Positions 6,866 to 15,790 of a DNA stretch of 64,000 nucleotides are shown here, in pieces. The stretch spans positions 1 to 64,000 of the forward strand of contig CAJHAA010000015.1 in NCBI GenBank assembly GCA_904846265.1, in the 5' to 3' direction. Position 1 is the first letter of the stretch. Each line of letters begins with the position of its first letter. The position numbers were made by a program, and so were the translations under genes. Source of the DNA: Psychrobacter immobilis (GTDB taxonomy: Bacteria > Pseudomonadota > Gammaproteobacteria > Pseudomonadales > Moraxellaceae). The notes under the pieces are model-generated. The model was not told where the DNA came from. It made no database searches and saw only the letters and a list, made by a program, of their open reading frames with translations.

Positions 6866-9697
6866 TCATGATTTTATGAAGCTCTGTAAAACCGACTCTA
6901 GTTCTTTTTTGTTGATAGGTTTGGCTAAAAACTCATCCATTCCTACTTCTATACAAGCGTCGCGATCTTCTTTGGTATTGTTCGCAGTCAGCGCCACAAT
7001 CGCAATTTTATCGCCTTGCGCACGAATCGCTTGGGTAGCCTGAAGCCCATCCATGACAGGCATGCGACAGTCCATCAAAATGAGTGAGATATCTTGACGC
7101 TGTTGTTGCAGCATATCTAACGCTTGCTGACCATCTTCTGCGACCACACTACGATAACCAAGTTTACTCAATATCTTGCACGTTATTTTCTGATTGGTTG
7201 GACTGTCTTCTACTACCAAGATAAGTGGCAATACATTCTCGTTGGCAGCTTTATCTGCTTCGTTTGCTAGCTGCTTATTCTCTTCTTTTATCTCTATGGT
7301 TTGAACCAGCTTCTGTCTCGCTGGTAAGGTTAAGCGCAGTAATTCAGAGAGCAATAAAGTCGCATCTAATGGTTTGCTCAAAAATCCTTCATATTTATCT
7401 AATAATATAGAGGGAATACGGCGCTCAGGTTTCATACTAAGTAGTATCTTTGGTAGCGACGGATTATCGAGTAGGGTATTTAATGCTTGTTGTCTATCAT
7501 CATTCCCTATCGCCTGATTAGCGGAAGCAATAGACAGGGTTTCATAATATTCGTAATCTAATAGCAAGATAGGGGCGTGTCTTTGCTCGTCTTGCGCCAG
7601 TTTTGCGTTTAATTGTTGTAGATCTAATTTATCTATAGAAGTATAGATAGTAGCTGGCATCGATAAATATGCGCAAAAATCGCGCAGATGTTTGGCACGT
7701 AGGGGTTGTTTAATCACTGCTATTAGATGGATATGAGTCAAATGCTGACTATGATGATAAATAGGCTGATAATTTGGACGTCTGCAAGGCAGATAAAGAT
7801 TCAGACTGCTGCCTTTAGTCATCGTGCTTTTTATTTCAATAAAACCACCCAATAATCGCGCAAAACTATTGACGTTATTTAACCCTAGGCCTTGCCCAGT
7901 CGTGTTCTTTTGAATGTAATTAACGTTTCGATGGGTGTTTTGATTGCTGCTTTTATTAAGCTGAACCAACAGTTGATGTTGCTTCGCTATATCGATGCCC
8001 ATACCGCTGTCTTTTATACTAAAACGAATCCAGTCGTGTGAGGCATGATTGGGATTGTCTTTATTGATTTGACTACTTTTAATCAGTGTAAGGTCTTTAT
8101 TAAGATTTACTAAGCTTCGGTTTTTTGTTGCTAATAGCTCTGCATTACTGACCGTTTCGATGGTCAGAGATACATAGCCAGAAGTGGTAAATTTCACTGC
8201 ATTATCTAATAAGTCGTACAAGATTTGCTGTAGGCGCTGATGGTCTGTATCAATACAACGCGGACTGTCAGGTGTAAAAAAATACAGCAGCTCAAGTCCT
8301 TGCTGCCTTATCCTTTCTATAAATGACTGACTGACTTGTTGCCCCAGTCTATAAATATCAACAGGCTCAATGCTTAGGCGGGTTTTTCTTACCGCTATCT
8401 CCTCGATGTCTAGCACATCATTAAGTGTCGTTAGCATACTCTGACTGCTTTTAATTAAAGATATTAAAATGTCATTCTGCGCAGCAGTCAATGTCTCAGG
8501 ATCAATCGGTTCTAGCGTGTCAATCATTGCTTCTAATGGAAGGCGCAAATCATGACCCATCGTCGATTTAATTGTATTAAACTCATCAATTTGGCGTTGT
8601 AGCCGTTGATTTTGTTGCTGTAATTGCCCTATTTGACTGGCAAATTCATTAACATTATTCAGCAGTACGGTAAAGCCGTGAACCTGACCATGTTCACCAA
8701 ACCATGGCGTAACGTGCAATTGGTAAGCCTGTTCATTTTCTAACCCATAGACTGTTAAGGTACGAGTGACGCGTAGGTTGGATAACGTTTGCAGCAATCG
8801 TTGCGTGGATTCATCTTTACCCGCGATAAAATCCGTCAGTTCATAGTTGCTATCGCTTTGCGGTAAAGACATGAATATTTGTTCAAAGCGTTTATTGAAA
8901 AAGCTGATTTGACCATGACGCATGATCATCAGCATTGGTAAAGGGGATTGATCAACCAAACGTTCAAGACGGTGTGTTAAAGTTTTAATGCGGCGATAGT
9001 CATTATGCAGCTGGTAGCTGACACGGCTCAGCGCATGGCCTAAACGCAGAAACTCAGGCGTAGATTTTTTTTGCAAAAAAGGCGGCGGACTATAGGCTTC
9101 TTTTGCGTGGCTACTTAGATTGTCCGTATAAATCAGTAGCTGTTCCCAATTGGTGCGACGATTGAGCATATACAGCAAAGCGATAATAAACAGCATGATC
9201 GCTGCCATCAATGGCAACCAGTAGCGATATGATATCCAGTCAATGATAAGCGGTTTATGGCGCAATATAATATAAAGCTGATGACCACTTTTGAGTTTAA
9301 TGGTGCCGGTTAAGTTGCGATTATTGAGCGTGTAAGCACTATGACTGCCATTATTAGAAGGGGATGAGCTAATGATAGGAAACGTAACGTTAGCAAAAGT
9401 ACGCTCATTGGGCTGAGTATGGCGATGGATATAAGTCTGCCCAGAGGGCATCATAAAAACCAGCTGATAGCTTATGTCTCCAAATACGGGTTTTTCTAAA
9501 ATCCTTTTAATGTCAGGGTTTAGAAGATCATCACGTTCAGTAACTTCATACTGCAATGTATGAAAAGTATCGATACTTTGCTGTTCACTTTGTTTTTTCA
9601 TCTCGTGAAACAGCGCAAAATAATAGATAGACAACATGACCAGCAAGGTCAGTGCATAAAATATGAGTAAGCGCTGTAAGGACTGAAACTGTTGCAT
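6866..9697 (-). CDS. Hybrid sensor histidine kinase/response regulator
   Basis: This is a membrane-bound phosphorelay kinase with unknown signal. The 943-aa protein has a transmembrane helix at about 9-29, a periplasmic domain (about 30-155), a second helix at about 158-178, a linker, a PAS-like segment (about 245-350), a coiled coil (about 355-378), the phosphoacceptor H-box with H382, and an ATPase domain (N-box LLDNAVKF, DSGMGID, TGQGLGL). A degenerate receiver-like region (about 680-800, LLLDYEY and FLSKPL) precedes a canonical receiver (824-943) with phosphoacceptor D876 (LILMDCRMPVMDG). No Hpt domain follows, so unlike BarA/GacS it needs a separate phosphotransfer protein. No partner regulator is adjacent. 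Confidence 0.9.
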   Translation of the reverse strand: MQQFQSLQRLLIFYALTLLVMLSIYYFALFHEMKKQSEQQSIDTFHTLQYEVTERDDLLNPDIKRILEKPVFGDISYQLVFMMPSGQTYIHRHTQPNERTFANVTFPIISSSPSNNGSHSAYTLNNRNLTGTIKLKSGHQLYIILRHKPLIIDWISYRYWLPLMAAIMLFIIALLYMLNRRTNWEQLLIYTDNLSSHAKEAYSPPPFLQKKSTPEFLRLGHALSRVSYQLHNDYRRIKTLTHRLERLVDQSPLPMLMIMRHGQISFFNKRFEQIFMSLPQSDSNYELTDFIAGKDESTQRLLQTLSNLRVTRTLTVYGLENEQAYQLHVTPWFGEHGQVHGFTVLLNNVNEFASQIGQLQQQNQRLQRQIDEFNTIKSTMGHDLRLPLEAMIDTLEPIDPETLTAAQNDILISLIKSSQSMLTTLNDVLDIEEIAVRKTRLSIEPVDIYRLGQQVSQSFIERIRQQGLELLYFFTPDSPRCIDTDHQRLQQILYDLLDNAVKFTTSGYVSLTIETVSNAELLATKNRSLVNLNKDLTLIKSSQINKDNPNHASHDWIRFSIKDSGMGIDIAKQHQLLVQLNKSSNQNTHRNVNYIQKNTTGQGLGLNNVNSFARLLGGFIEIKSTMTKGSSLNLYLPCRRPNYQPIYHHSQHLTHIHLIAVIKQPLRAKHLRDFCAYLSMPATIYTSIDKLDLQQLNAKLAQDEQRHAPILLLDYEYYETLSIASANQAIGNDDRQQALNTLLDNPSLPKILLSMKPERRIPSILLDKYEGFLSKPLDATLLLSELLRLTLPARQKLVQTIEIKEENKQLANEADKAANENVLPLILVVEDSPTNQKITCKILSKLGYRSVVAEDGQQALDMLQQQRQDISLILMDCRMPVMDGLQATQAIRAQGDKIAIVALTANNTKEDRDACIEVGMDEFLAKPINKKELESVLQSFIKS

Positions 9698-10013
9698 GAA
9701 AGCGTGGTCCTATATCGACACAAGAAACATAGTGAGTAAGTAATCAGTTTGGCACAGTAGTTGGTTTATTCAAGTCGTTTTAACTTTTACGGTTTTACAG
9801 CTATTATCTAGAAAAAAATGGTGAATGGCAGTGGAATATCGCTCAATCACGCATTGTTTTGTAAATAAACTCATCAATAAGAGCGCCCTGCTTGCTTTCT
9901 ATTATAAAGACAAACCGTATCATTGGTAACGCTCGATTACCGTTATTACAACCATGGCACAACATCGCAAACTCACCTATAATGAGTCAACCAACCCTAT
10001 ATAATGCCTGTTT
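9698..10013. other. Divergent intergenic region between histidine kinase and fmt
   Basis: This 316-bp region must hold promoters for both divergent genes. TATAAT-like hexamers occur close to fmt (within CCTATAATGAG near 9976 and CCTATATAATG near 9996). The second is so close to ATG 10014 that either the fmt transcript is nearly leaderless or translation begins at the later ATG 10047. Nothing else was recognised. Confidence 0.4.
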
Positions 10014-11099
10014 ATGACTATAATTGCTTCTGCCTTCGATTTATCCATGCCATCTACGACGAAAGATTGCTCATCTAGTAAGCGCTTAAGAGTTGCGTTT
10101 GCTGGCACTCCTGAGTTTGCCGCCGTTAGTCTTGAGGCTCTTATCAGCCAGCAAGAAGCGTTGAATATAGACATCGTCGCTGTGTATACGCAACCTGATC
10201 GCAAGGCAGGACGGGGTCAAAAATTATCAGCCTCTGCAGTAAAGCAAGTCGCATTGGCGCATGATATTGCAGTTGAGCAGCCTCTCACCTTTAAAAAATC
10301 TAGTAGTGAAGGGTTGATCGCACGTGAGACTCTGCGTAGTTATCAGCCAGATGTGATGATTGTCGCGGCTTATGGCTTGATATTGCCGATTGGTGTATTG
10401 ACCACACCGACTTATGGTTGCCTCAATATTCATGCGTCCTTATTACCACGCTGGCGCGGTGCAGCACCTATTCACCGTGCATTATTGGCGGGTGATAGCG
10501 AGACGGGCATTACCATTATGCAGATGGATAAAGGGCTTGATACTGGCGACATGCTTTATAAAGTCAGCGCACCTATTAAGGCTGATGATACGGCTGCCAG
10601 CCTCCATGATAAAATGGCTGAGCTTGGTGCAACGGCTATTATTACCGTGCTAAAGGACTTGCCACATTATCAAGCACAAGCAATCGCTCAAGATGACAGT
10701 CAAGCCAATTACGCTGAAAAACTCGTCAAAACTGAAGGTGAAATCGACTGGACACAATCAGCGACTATTATCGAACGACAAATTCGCGGTTTGACGCCAT
10801 GGCCAGGTGCTTATACTTTTTTGGCAGGGCAACGTGTCAAGATTTTAGCCAGCTTACCTGTGAATCCGTCGCAGCAAACCAATCAGCCTGCTGGTACGGT
10901 CATCAGCGTTGGACGCAAAGCGATATTGGTAGCTTGTGGTCATGACAGTAATATTGATAATGGTCTCGAAAAACCGCAAGCCAGCACTTTAGCTATCACC
11001 CAATTACAGTTTGCTGGTGGTAAACCAATGACAGCCGAGCAAATCTGCCATGGTAACCAATTGAATGATGGTGATCAGTTCACAGCAGACTCAAAATAA
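10014..11099 (+). CDS. fmt: Methionyl-tRNA formyltransferase
   Basis: Fmt formylates initiator Met-tRNA. The catalytic domain begins at about residue 27 with RVAFAGTPEFAAVSLEAL and continues with HASLLPRWRGAAPI, GITIMQMDKGLDTGDML, and the C-terminal OB-like domain with GLTPWPGAYTF. The usual protein starts only a few residues before the AGTPEFA motif, so 361 aa includes an atypical N-terminal extension; ATG 10047 would shorten it by 11 residues. def, its frequent neighbour, is not upstream here. rsmB follows in the same orientation after 119 bp, keeping the usual fmt-rsmB pairing. Confidence 0.95.
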   Translation: MTIIASAFDLSMPSTTKDCSSSKRLRVAFAGTPEFAAVSLEALISQQEALNIDIVAVYTQPDRKAGRGQKLSASAVKQVALAHDIAVEQPLTFKKSSSEGLIARETLRSYQPDVMIVAAYGLILPIGVLTTPTYGCLNIHASLLPRWRGAAPIHRALLAGDSETGITIMQMDKGLDTGDMLYKVSAPIKADDTAASLHDKMAELGATAIITVLKDLPHYQAQAIAQDDSQANYAEKLVKTEGEIDWTQSATIIERQIRGLTPWPGAYTFLAGQRVKILASLPVNPSQQTNQPAGTVISVGRKAILVACGHDSNIDNGLEKPQASTLAITQLQFAGGKPMTAEQICHGNQLNDGDQFTADSK

Positions 11100-11218
11100 T
11101 TGCTTCTAAATCAGTTTAATACCGCTTAACCTTATTTATTTTTATATTCGTCATTTAATACCAAACAATCCAACTTTTATCAGACGCTAACTATTAGGCG
11201 TCAAGGAAATTCAATTTA

Positions 11219-12787
11219 ATGAGAAGCACTGCACCAAGAAACAATAAGCTCAAACCGTCAAGCAACCTTATCATGAATGGTAGCGTCCGCGTCCGCGTCA
11301 TTCGCACTTTACTGGCGATTCAAAATGGTCAGTCGCTTGCAAGCGTCCTTGATCCGCTACTAAACAGTTTGCATGACGGGGATAAAGGTTTTGCTCATGC
11401 GCTATTGTTGACGACGTTGCGCCAATGGTACGCCCTTGAGCGTCTACTCGATAGTCTGGCTGATAACTCTATTGATGAAAAAGAAGTACGTACGACTATT
11501 CAAGTAGGTCTAACGCAGCTACTCTATTTGCAAGTGGCTGACCATGCGGCGATTCATGAAACGGTTGAAGCAGCAAAAGAAATTGAGTTTGCGCATGCGA
11601 CGGGTTTAATCAACGCCATTTTGCGTAAAGTTGCTAAGAACCCAAGTAAATTCCGTAAGAAGTGTGATAAAAAACACAGCTTACCGAATTGGCTTGCCTA
11701 TCAGCTTAAGCAAGACTGGAGTGAGCAGTATGACGACCTGATGCAGGGTTTACGTCAACCTGCACCAATGTTTTTGCGCGTGAATACAGCGGTGACTTCG
11801 ATAGAGGACTATCAGCAAGCATTGGTGGAATTTGAAGTTGAAGCAGATCTGGTTGAGCTAACAAGTGGTTTTAATTTAGCCAGCTCATCGGATGCAGCCG
11901 CATCTAATGGCATATTAACCAAAGGGTTAAGATTACATCAAAGTACCGCAGTCAATGCCTTACCGCAATTCGCTGAAGGTGCGGCTAGTGTACAAGATAT
12001 GCATGCTCAGCTTGCCGCGCCGCTTATTCATAACGCTTTAATTAATAAGCTGAGTGTTAAAAACGACGATGCAGACGGCGATATAGACACCAATAACAAC
12101 GAGATCCGCATTTTAGATGCTTGTGCAGCGCCGGGTGGTAAGCTTGCTCATTGGTTAGAATTAATCAGCTCAAATGAGTCTTCGTTGTTTCACGTGAAAC
12201 AAGACGATGCTGAAACGTCGCCTGTGATTTCGAAAGTTAAGATTACTGCGATAGATAATGAGGCGCCACGTATCGAGCGTATTCATACTAATTTACAGCG
12301 CTTAAACCTAAGTCAGCACGACTTGCAGCAAGCTGAGAAAAATATTGAGCTTAATATTGTCTGTGCTGACGCAACGACATGGCAAGGCGCTGGTAAGAAA
12401 AAGAGCAAACTCGTATTTGACGCTATATTATTAGATTCACCTTGTACAGCGACTGGCGTGATTCGTCGTCATCCTGATATCAGTATCTTGCGTACCGAAG
12501 AAGACGTTGAGCAAACGGCACTCTTACAAGCGGATATCTTGCACAATCTATGGCCACAACTTAAAGTTGGCGGTTATCTGTTGTATGTCACTTGCTCTAT
12601 CCTAAAGCAAGAGAACGTCGAGCAGATGCAAGATTTCATGACTCACTATAATAATGTAGTAGCCGTTGAATTTAGCGACGATTGCAATTGGGGTATCGAA
12701 CAAGCAATCGGTCGTCAGTGCTTACCAATAGATAGCGAGAGCGGCGATGGCTTTTATTATGCCTTGCTGCAAAAAACTGCTGAATAA
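11219..12787 (+). CDS. rsmB: 16S rRNA (cytosine-967-C5)-methyltransferase RsmB
   Basis: RsmB methylates C967 of 16S rRNA using S-adenosylmethionine. An N-terminal NusB-like RNA-binding domain (about 20-160) is followed by the Rossmann methyltransferase: motif I ILDACAAPGGKLAHWLEL, the Pro-Cys motif LLDSPCTATGVIRRHPDI and the catalytic-Cys motif YVTCSILKQENVEQM. At 522 aa it is about 90 residues longer than E. coli RsmB. Two acidic, low-conservation insertions account for much of this, one before motif I (about 280-297) and one directly after it (about 315-340). The second insertion contains a perfect ParB site at 12186-12201. Confidence 0.95.
   Translation: MRSTAPRNNKLKPSSNLIMNGSVRVRVIRTLLAIQNGQSLASVLDPLLNSLHDGDKGFAHALLLTTLRQWYALERLLDSLADNSIDEKEVRTTIQVGLTQLLYLQVADHAAIHETVEAAKEIEFAHATGLINAILRKVAKNPSKFRKKCDKKHSLPNWLAYQLKQDWSEQYDDLMQGLRQPAPMFLRVNTAVTSIEDYQQALVEFEVEADLVELTSGFNLASSSDAAASNGILTKGLRLHQSTAVNALPQFAEGAASVQDMHAQLAAPLIHNALINKLSVKNDDADGDIDTNNNEIRILDACAAPGGKLAHWLELISSNESSLFHVKQDDAETSPVISKVKITAIDNEAPRIERIHTNLQRLNLSQHDLQQAEKNIELNIVCADATTWQGAGKKKSKLVFDAILLDSPCTATGVIRRHPDISILRTEEDVEQTALLQADILHNLWPQLKVGGYLLYVTCSILKQENVEQMQDFMTHYNNVVAVEFSDDCNWGIEQAIGRQCLPIDSESGDGFYYALLQKTAE
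12186..12201. promoter_or_regulatory. Perfect parS (ParB centromere) site within rsmB
   Basis: TGTTTCACGTGAAACA is a perfect 16-bp palindrome identical to the classical bacterial parS consensus; the symmetry extends to 18 bp (12185-12202). It encodes LFHVKQ in a variable RsmB insertion between motif I and the next beta strand, so it can be conserved at DNA level without disturbing the fold. Confidence 0.9.
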
Positions 12788-12828
12788 ACCGTTTTAACTA
12801 ATAATCTCATTATAGACAGGACAATCTA

Positions 12829-14250
12829 ATGAAATATATCAGTACCCGTGGTCAGACAGCGCCGATGGATTTTAGTGATGTGTTATTAATGGGTCTTGCC
12901 CCAGACGGTGGTTTGATGTTGCCTGAGCACTATCCGAATATTGATAGTGCGACGCTTACTGAGTGGCGCACGCTAAGCTATCCACAGCTGGCGATGGCGA
13001 TTATGCAGCGCTTTGCGACTGATATTCCTGTGGCTGATTTGCAAGACATTATTAAGCGCACTTATACCGCTGAGGTATTTGGCTCTGATGAGATTGTTCC
13101 TGTCCGTAAGCTTGAAGACAATTTATATATTCTAGGATTATCAAACGGTCCGACGTTAGCGTTTAAAGATGTTGCCATGCAGTTTTTGGGTAATGCTTTC
13201 GAATATGTGCTTAAAAGAAAAGACGCGCGTATTACCATCATTGGTGCCACCAGTGGGGATACAGGTAGTGCGGCAGAATATGCTTTGCGTGGTAAAGAAA
13301 ATATCGAAGTCTTTATGCTGTCACCGCATGGCAAAATGAGTGAATTCCAGCGTGCGCAAATGTATAGTTTGACTGATAAAAACATCCATAATATTGCCAT
13401 CGACGGCATGTTTGATGATTGCCAAGACATCGTCAAAGCCCTACAGCAAGATGCTGAGTTTAAAGCGGCTTATAATTTAGGTACGGTTAATTCTATTAAC
13501 TGGGGTCGTATCCTAGCGCAGATTGTTTATTACTTTAAAGCCTATTTTGCGGTCACTACAAGCAACGATGAAAAAGTCAGTTTTAGCGTGCCATCAGGCA
13601 ACTTTGGTAATATTTGTGCCGGTCACATTGCACGTGAAATGGGGCTGCCAGTTGATCGTCTAATCGTCGCAACCAACGAAAACGACGTGCTTAACGACTT
13701 CTTTAATCAAGGTGCTTATCAGCCGCGTCCGACTGATAAAACTTATATCACTTCAAGCCCATCGATGGATATCTCTAAAGCCTCTAACTTTGAGCGTTTT
13801 GTTTATCTCTTATTAGATAAAGACAGCGCCCGCGTTCATGAGTTATTTGAAGGGGTGAAATCTGGTCAAGGCTTTGATTTGTCTGACCTAATGGAGGCGG
13901 TCAACACTCGCTACGGTTTTGCTGCGGGTAAATCGACCCATAGTGACCGCTTACAAACCATTAAAGCGCTGTATGAGCAGCATGGAGAGTTGGTTGATCC
14001 GCATACCGCTGATGGTATCAAGGTTGCCAAAGAGCTACAGCGCGAAGGTGAGGTGATTGTTTGTGCCGAAACCGCACTGCCAGTGAAATTTGCCGATACG
14101 ATCATCGAAGCTATTGGACCGATAGAAATCGCACGCCCAGCCCATACCGAAGGCTTAGAAGCGTTACCGCAGCATGTGGTGGTGCTTGATAATGATGCCG
14201 AATTAGTCGCTGAGCAAATTCGTCAGCATGTGATACCAAATCCAGCATAA
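12829..14250 (+). CDS. thrC: Threonine synthase
   Basis: This PLP enzyme converts O-phosphohomoserine to threonine and phosphate. The protein begins with MKYISTRGQ, as in class-1 bacterial enzymes, has the PLP-lysine motif GPTLAFKDVAMQF (about 104-116), the serine/glycine-rich GATSGDTGSAAEYAL motif, and SVPSGNFGNICAGH for phosphate binding. The 473-aa length is typical. The ribosome site AGGACA lies 5-10 nt upstream. It is not next to thrA or thrB here. A terminator follows at 14399. Confidence 0.96.
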   Translation: MKYISTRGQTAPMDFSDVLLMGLAPDGGLMLPEHYPNIDSATLTEWRTLSYPQLAMAIMQRFATDIPVADLQDIIKRTYTAEVFGSDEIVPVRKLEDNLYILGLSNGPTLAFKDVAMQFLGNAFEYVLKRKDARITIIGATSGDTGSAAEYALRGKENIEVFMLSPHGKMSEFQRAQMYSLTDKNIHNIAIDGMFDDCQDIVKALQQDAEFKAAYNLGTVNSINWGRILAQIVYYFKAYFAVTTSNDEKVSFSVPSGNFGNICAGHIAREMGLPVDRLIVATNENDVLNDFFNQGAYQPRPTDKTYITSSPSMDISKASNFERFVYLLLDKDSARVHELFEGVKSGQGFDLSDLMEAVNTRYGFAAGKSTHSDRLQTIKALYEQHGELVDPHTADGIKVAKELQREGEVIVCAETALPVKFADTIIEAIGPIEIARPAHTEGLEALPQHVVVLDNDAELVAEQIRQHVIPNPA

Positions 14251-14622
14251 ATCAGAGTTGATTTTAATGCTTATTTTCATGAGGAACTCTACAAATTTCA
14301 ATGACGAACTATAGAAATAATATTCATATAAAAGTTACGCCATTGTAATAAAGTGTTTATGATTGTGTTATGGTAGATATAATTGTAATATTAGAAACAG
14401 CGTCGGCGACTCATCATTTTGCTAGACGCTTTTTTAGTAATCATACCAGCCAATTACACTGAACAGCTGCCCTATAAGCGTCATGATAATCGTACGATTA
14501 AGTCTTTTTACGACCCTCATTGCTTGTCACTATTTTAATGACAGTCAAAGATTAAGGTTAAGTAATAGATCTCAATGGTACTAATTGTGGCGACAACAGC
14601 GGTACATATTGTGGATATAACA
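14251..14622. other. thrC-LysM intergenic region
   Basis: About 370 bp without a convincing gene. It contains a terminator (14399-14436) that could end the thrC transcript, leaving about 190 bp for the promoter of the LysM gene. No other conserved element was recognised. Confidence 0.4.
14399..14436 (+). terminator. Rho-independent terminator after thrC
   Basis: Stem AGCGTC (14399-14404) pairs with GACGCT (14425-14430), followed by seven T. It lies about 150 bp after the thrC stop. Confidence 0.65.
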
Positions 14623-15720
14623 ATGAAGATGAGCTTAAAAACGATAGCAAAAGCACTGTTAATCACGACATTTAGTAGTGCAATGCTAATGAGTACTGCC
14701 CACGCTAACAATCCACCACCAGCCATCAAAGCGGATGCGCCCAATCGCTATATCGTCAAAAAAGGCGATACGTTGTGGGACATATCAGGACGTTATTTAG
14801 ACAGTCCGTGGCGCTGGAAAGAAATCTGGGCAACCAATAAGCAAATCAAAAACCCCAATCTTATTTATCCTAACGACATCCTTATCTTATGTGTGATTCA
14901 AGGTAAAACCTTAATTGGTGTTGATACTGGCGAAGGTTGTGCTGGAGTTGAAAAGCAGTTAACGGGTAACGTGGTATCTAGCACAGTCTCAGTCACTTCA
15001 ACAGCCAACAGTATTCCACCACTTCCGTGGTCTGCTATTCAACACTGGTTAGATAAGACAGTCATCGTTAATCCACAAGATTTTAATACCACCCCTTATA
15101 TATTGGCCTCTAAAAAAGGCAATTTAATTACCGCCAGTGGCGATAAAGTATATGCCAAAGGTGTGCCACTGATCGTCGGTCAGCGTTATGGTATCTACCG
15201 TGAAGGAGAGCTATATGTTGAGCCAAAGACCCAAGAAGTTATCGGTTTAGAGGTCACGCAAGTTGCGACGGGTTTGGTTACTTCGACAGAAACCAACGGC
15301 GTCAGCAGTTTGCAGCTCACCGACAGTTACGACAAAGAAGTGCGTGAAGGTGATCGCGTATTTGTTGAATTGAATAACTCTATTCCACCTGTGTTTTATC
15401 CAGCCCCTGCAACGGTCAGTCGTGGTGGCATGATTGTCCGCGTCATGGACTCAATCAGCTCAGCAGCGAAGGGTAGTGTTGTTGCTATCAACTTAGGTAG
15501 TACCCATGGTGCTAAGCCTGGTGATGTATTGACTGTCTATCAAAAAGGGGCTTTGATCCGCGATACCAAAGACAATGACACGCCAGTACGCTTACCAAAT
15601 GAGCCAAGCGGTATGGTCATGGTATTCAATACTTTCGATAATATTAGCTATGCTTATGTGCTTGATTCAGAGCTACCATTAAACGTCGGCGACCAGCTGT
15701 TACCACCGCCATATCTATAA
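14623..15720 (+). CDS. Exported LysM-domain protein
   Basis: The likely product is a periplasmic protein with one LysM peptidoglycan-binding domain (YIVKKGDTLWDISGRYL and NPNLIYPNDIL) just after a signal peptide. The frame is open from ATG 14575, but the preferred start is ATG 14623: it gives a clean signal peptide (MKMSLKTIAKALLITTFSS then a cut after AHA), whereas the longer form puts 16 residues in front. The rest is a beta-rich domain without recognised catalytic residues. A LysM protein immediately before dprA is a common gammaproteobacterial arrangement. The function is probably envelope-related, but the partner is unknown. Confidence 0.88.
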   Translation: MKMSLKTIAKALLITTFSSAMLMSTAHANNPPPAIKADAPNRYIVKKGDTLWDISGRYLDSPWRWKEIWATNKQIKNPNLIYPNDILILCVIQGKTLIGVDTGEGCAGVEKQLTGNVVSSTVSVTSTANSIPPLPWSAIQHWLDKTVIVNPQDFNTTPYILASKKGNLITASGDKVYAKGVPLIVGQRYGIYREGELYVEPKTQEVIGLEVTQVATGLVTSTETNGVSSLQLTDSYDKEVREGDRVFVELNNSIPPVFYPAPATVSRGGMIVRVMDSISSAAKGSVVAINLGSTHGAKPGDVLTVYQKGALIRDTKDNDTPVRLPNEPSGMVMVFNTFDNISYAYVLDSELPLNVGDQLLPPPYL

Positions 15721-15790
15721 ATGAGTACACTATAAGTGAGAACATGCTTATTTTTGGACGGGACACACTAACTTAGCCTATACGAGCTAG

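Noticed and set aside
13062-13436. Long antisense frame within thrC
   Set aside because: Shadow of thrC coding bias; no start signal and no recognisable protein.
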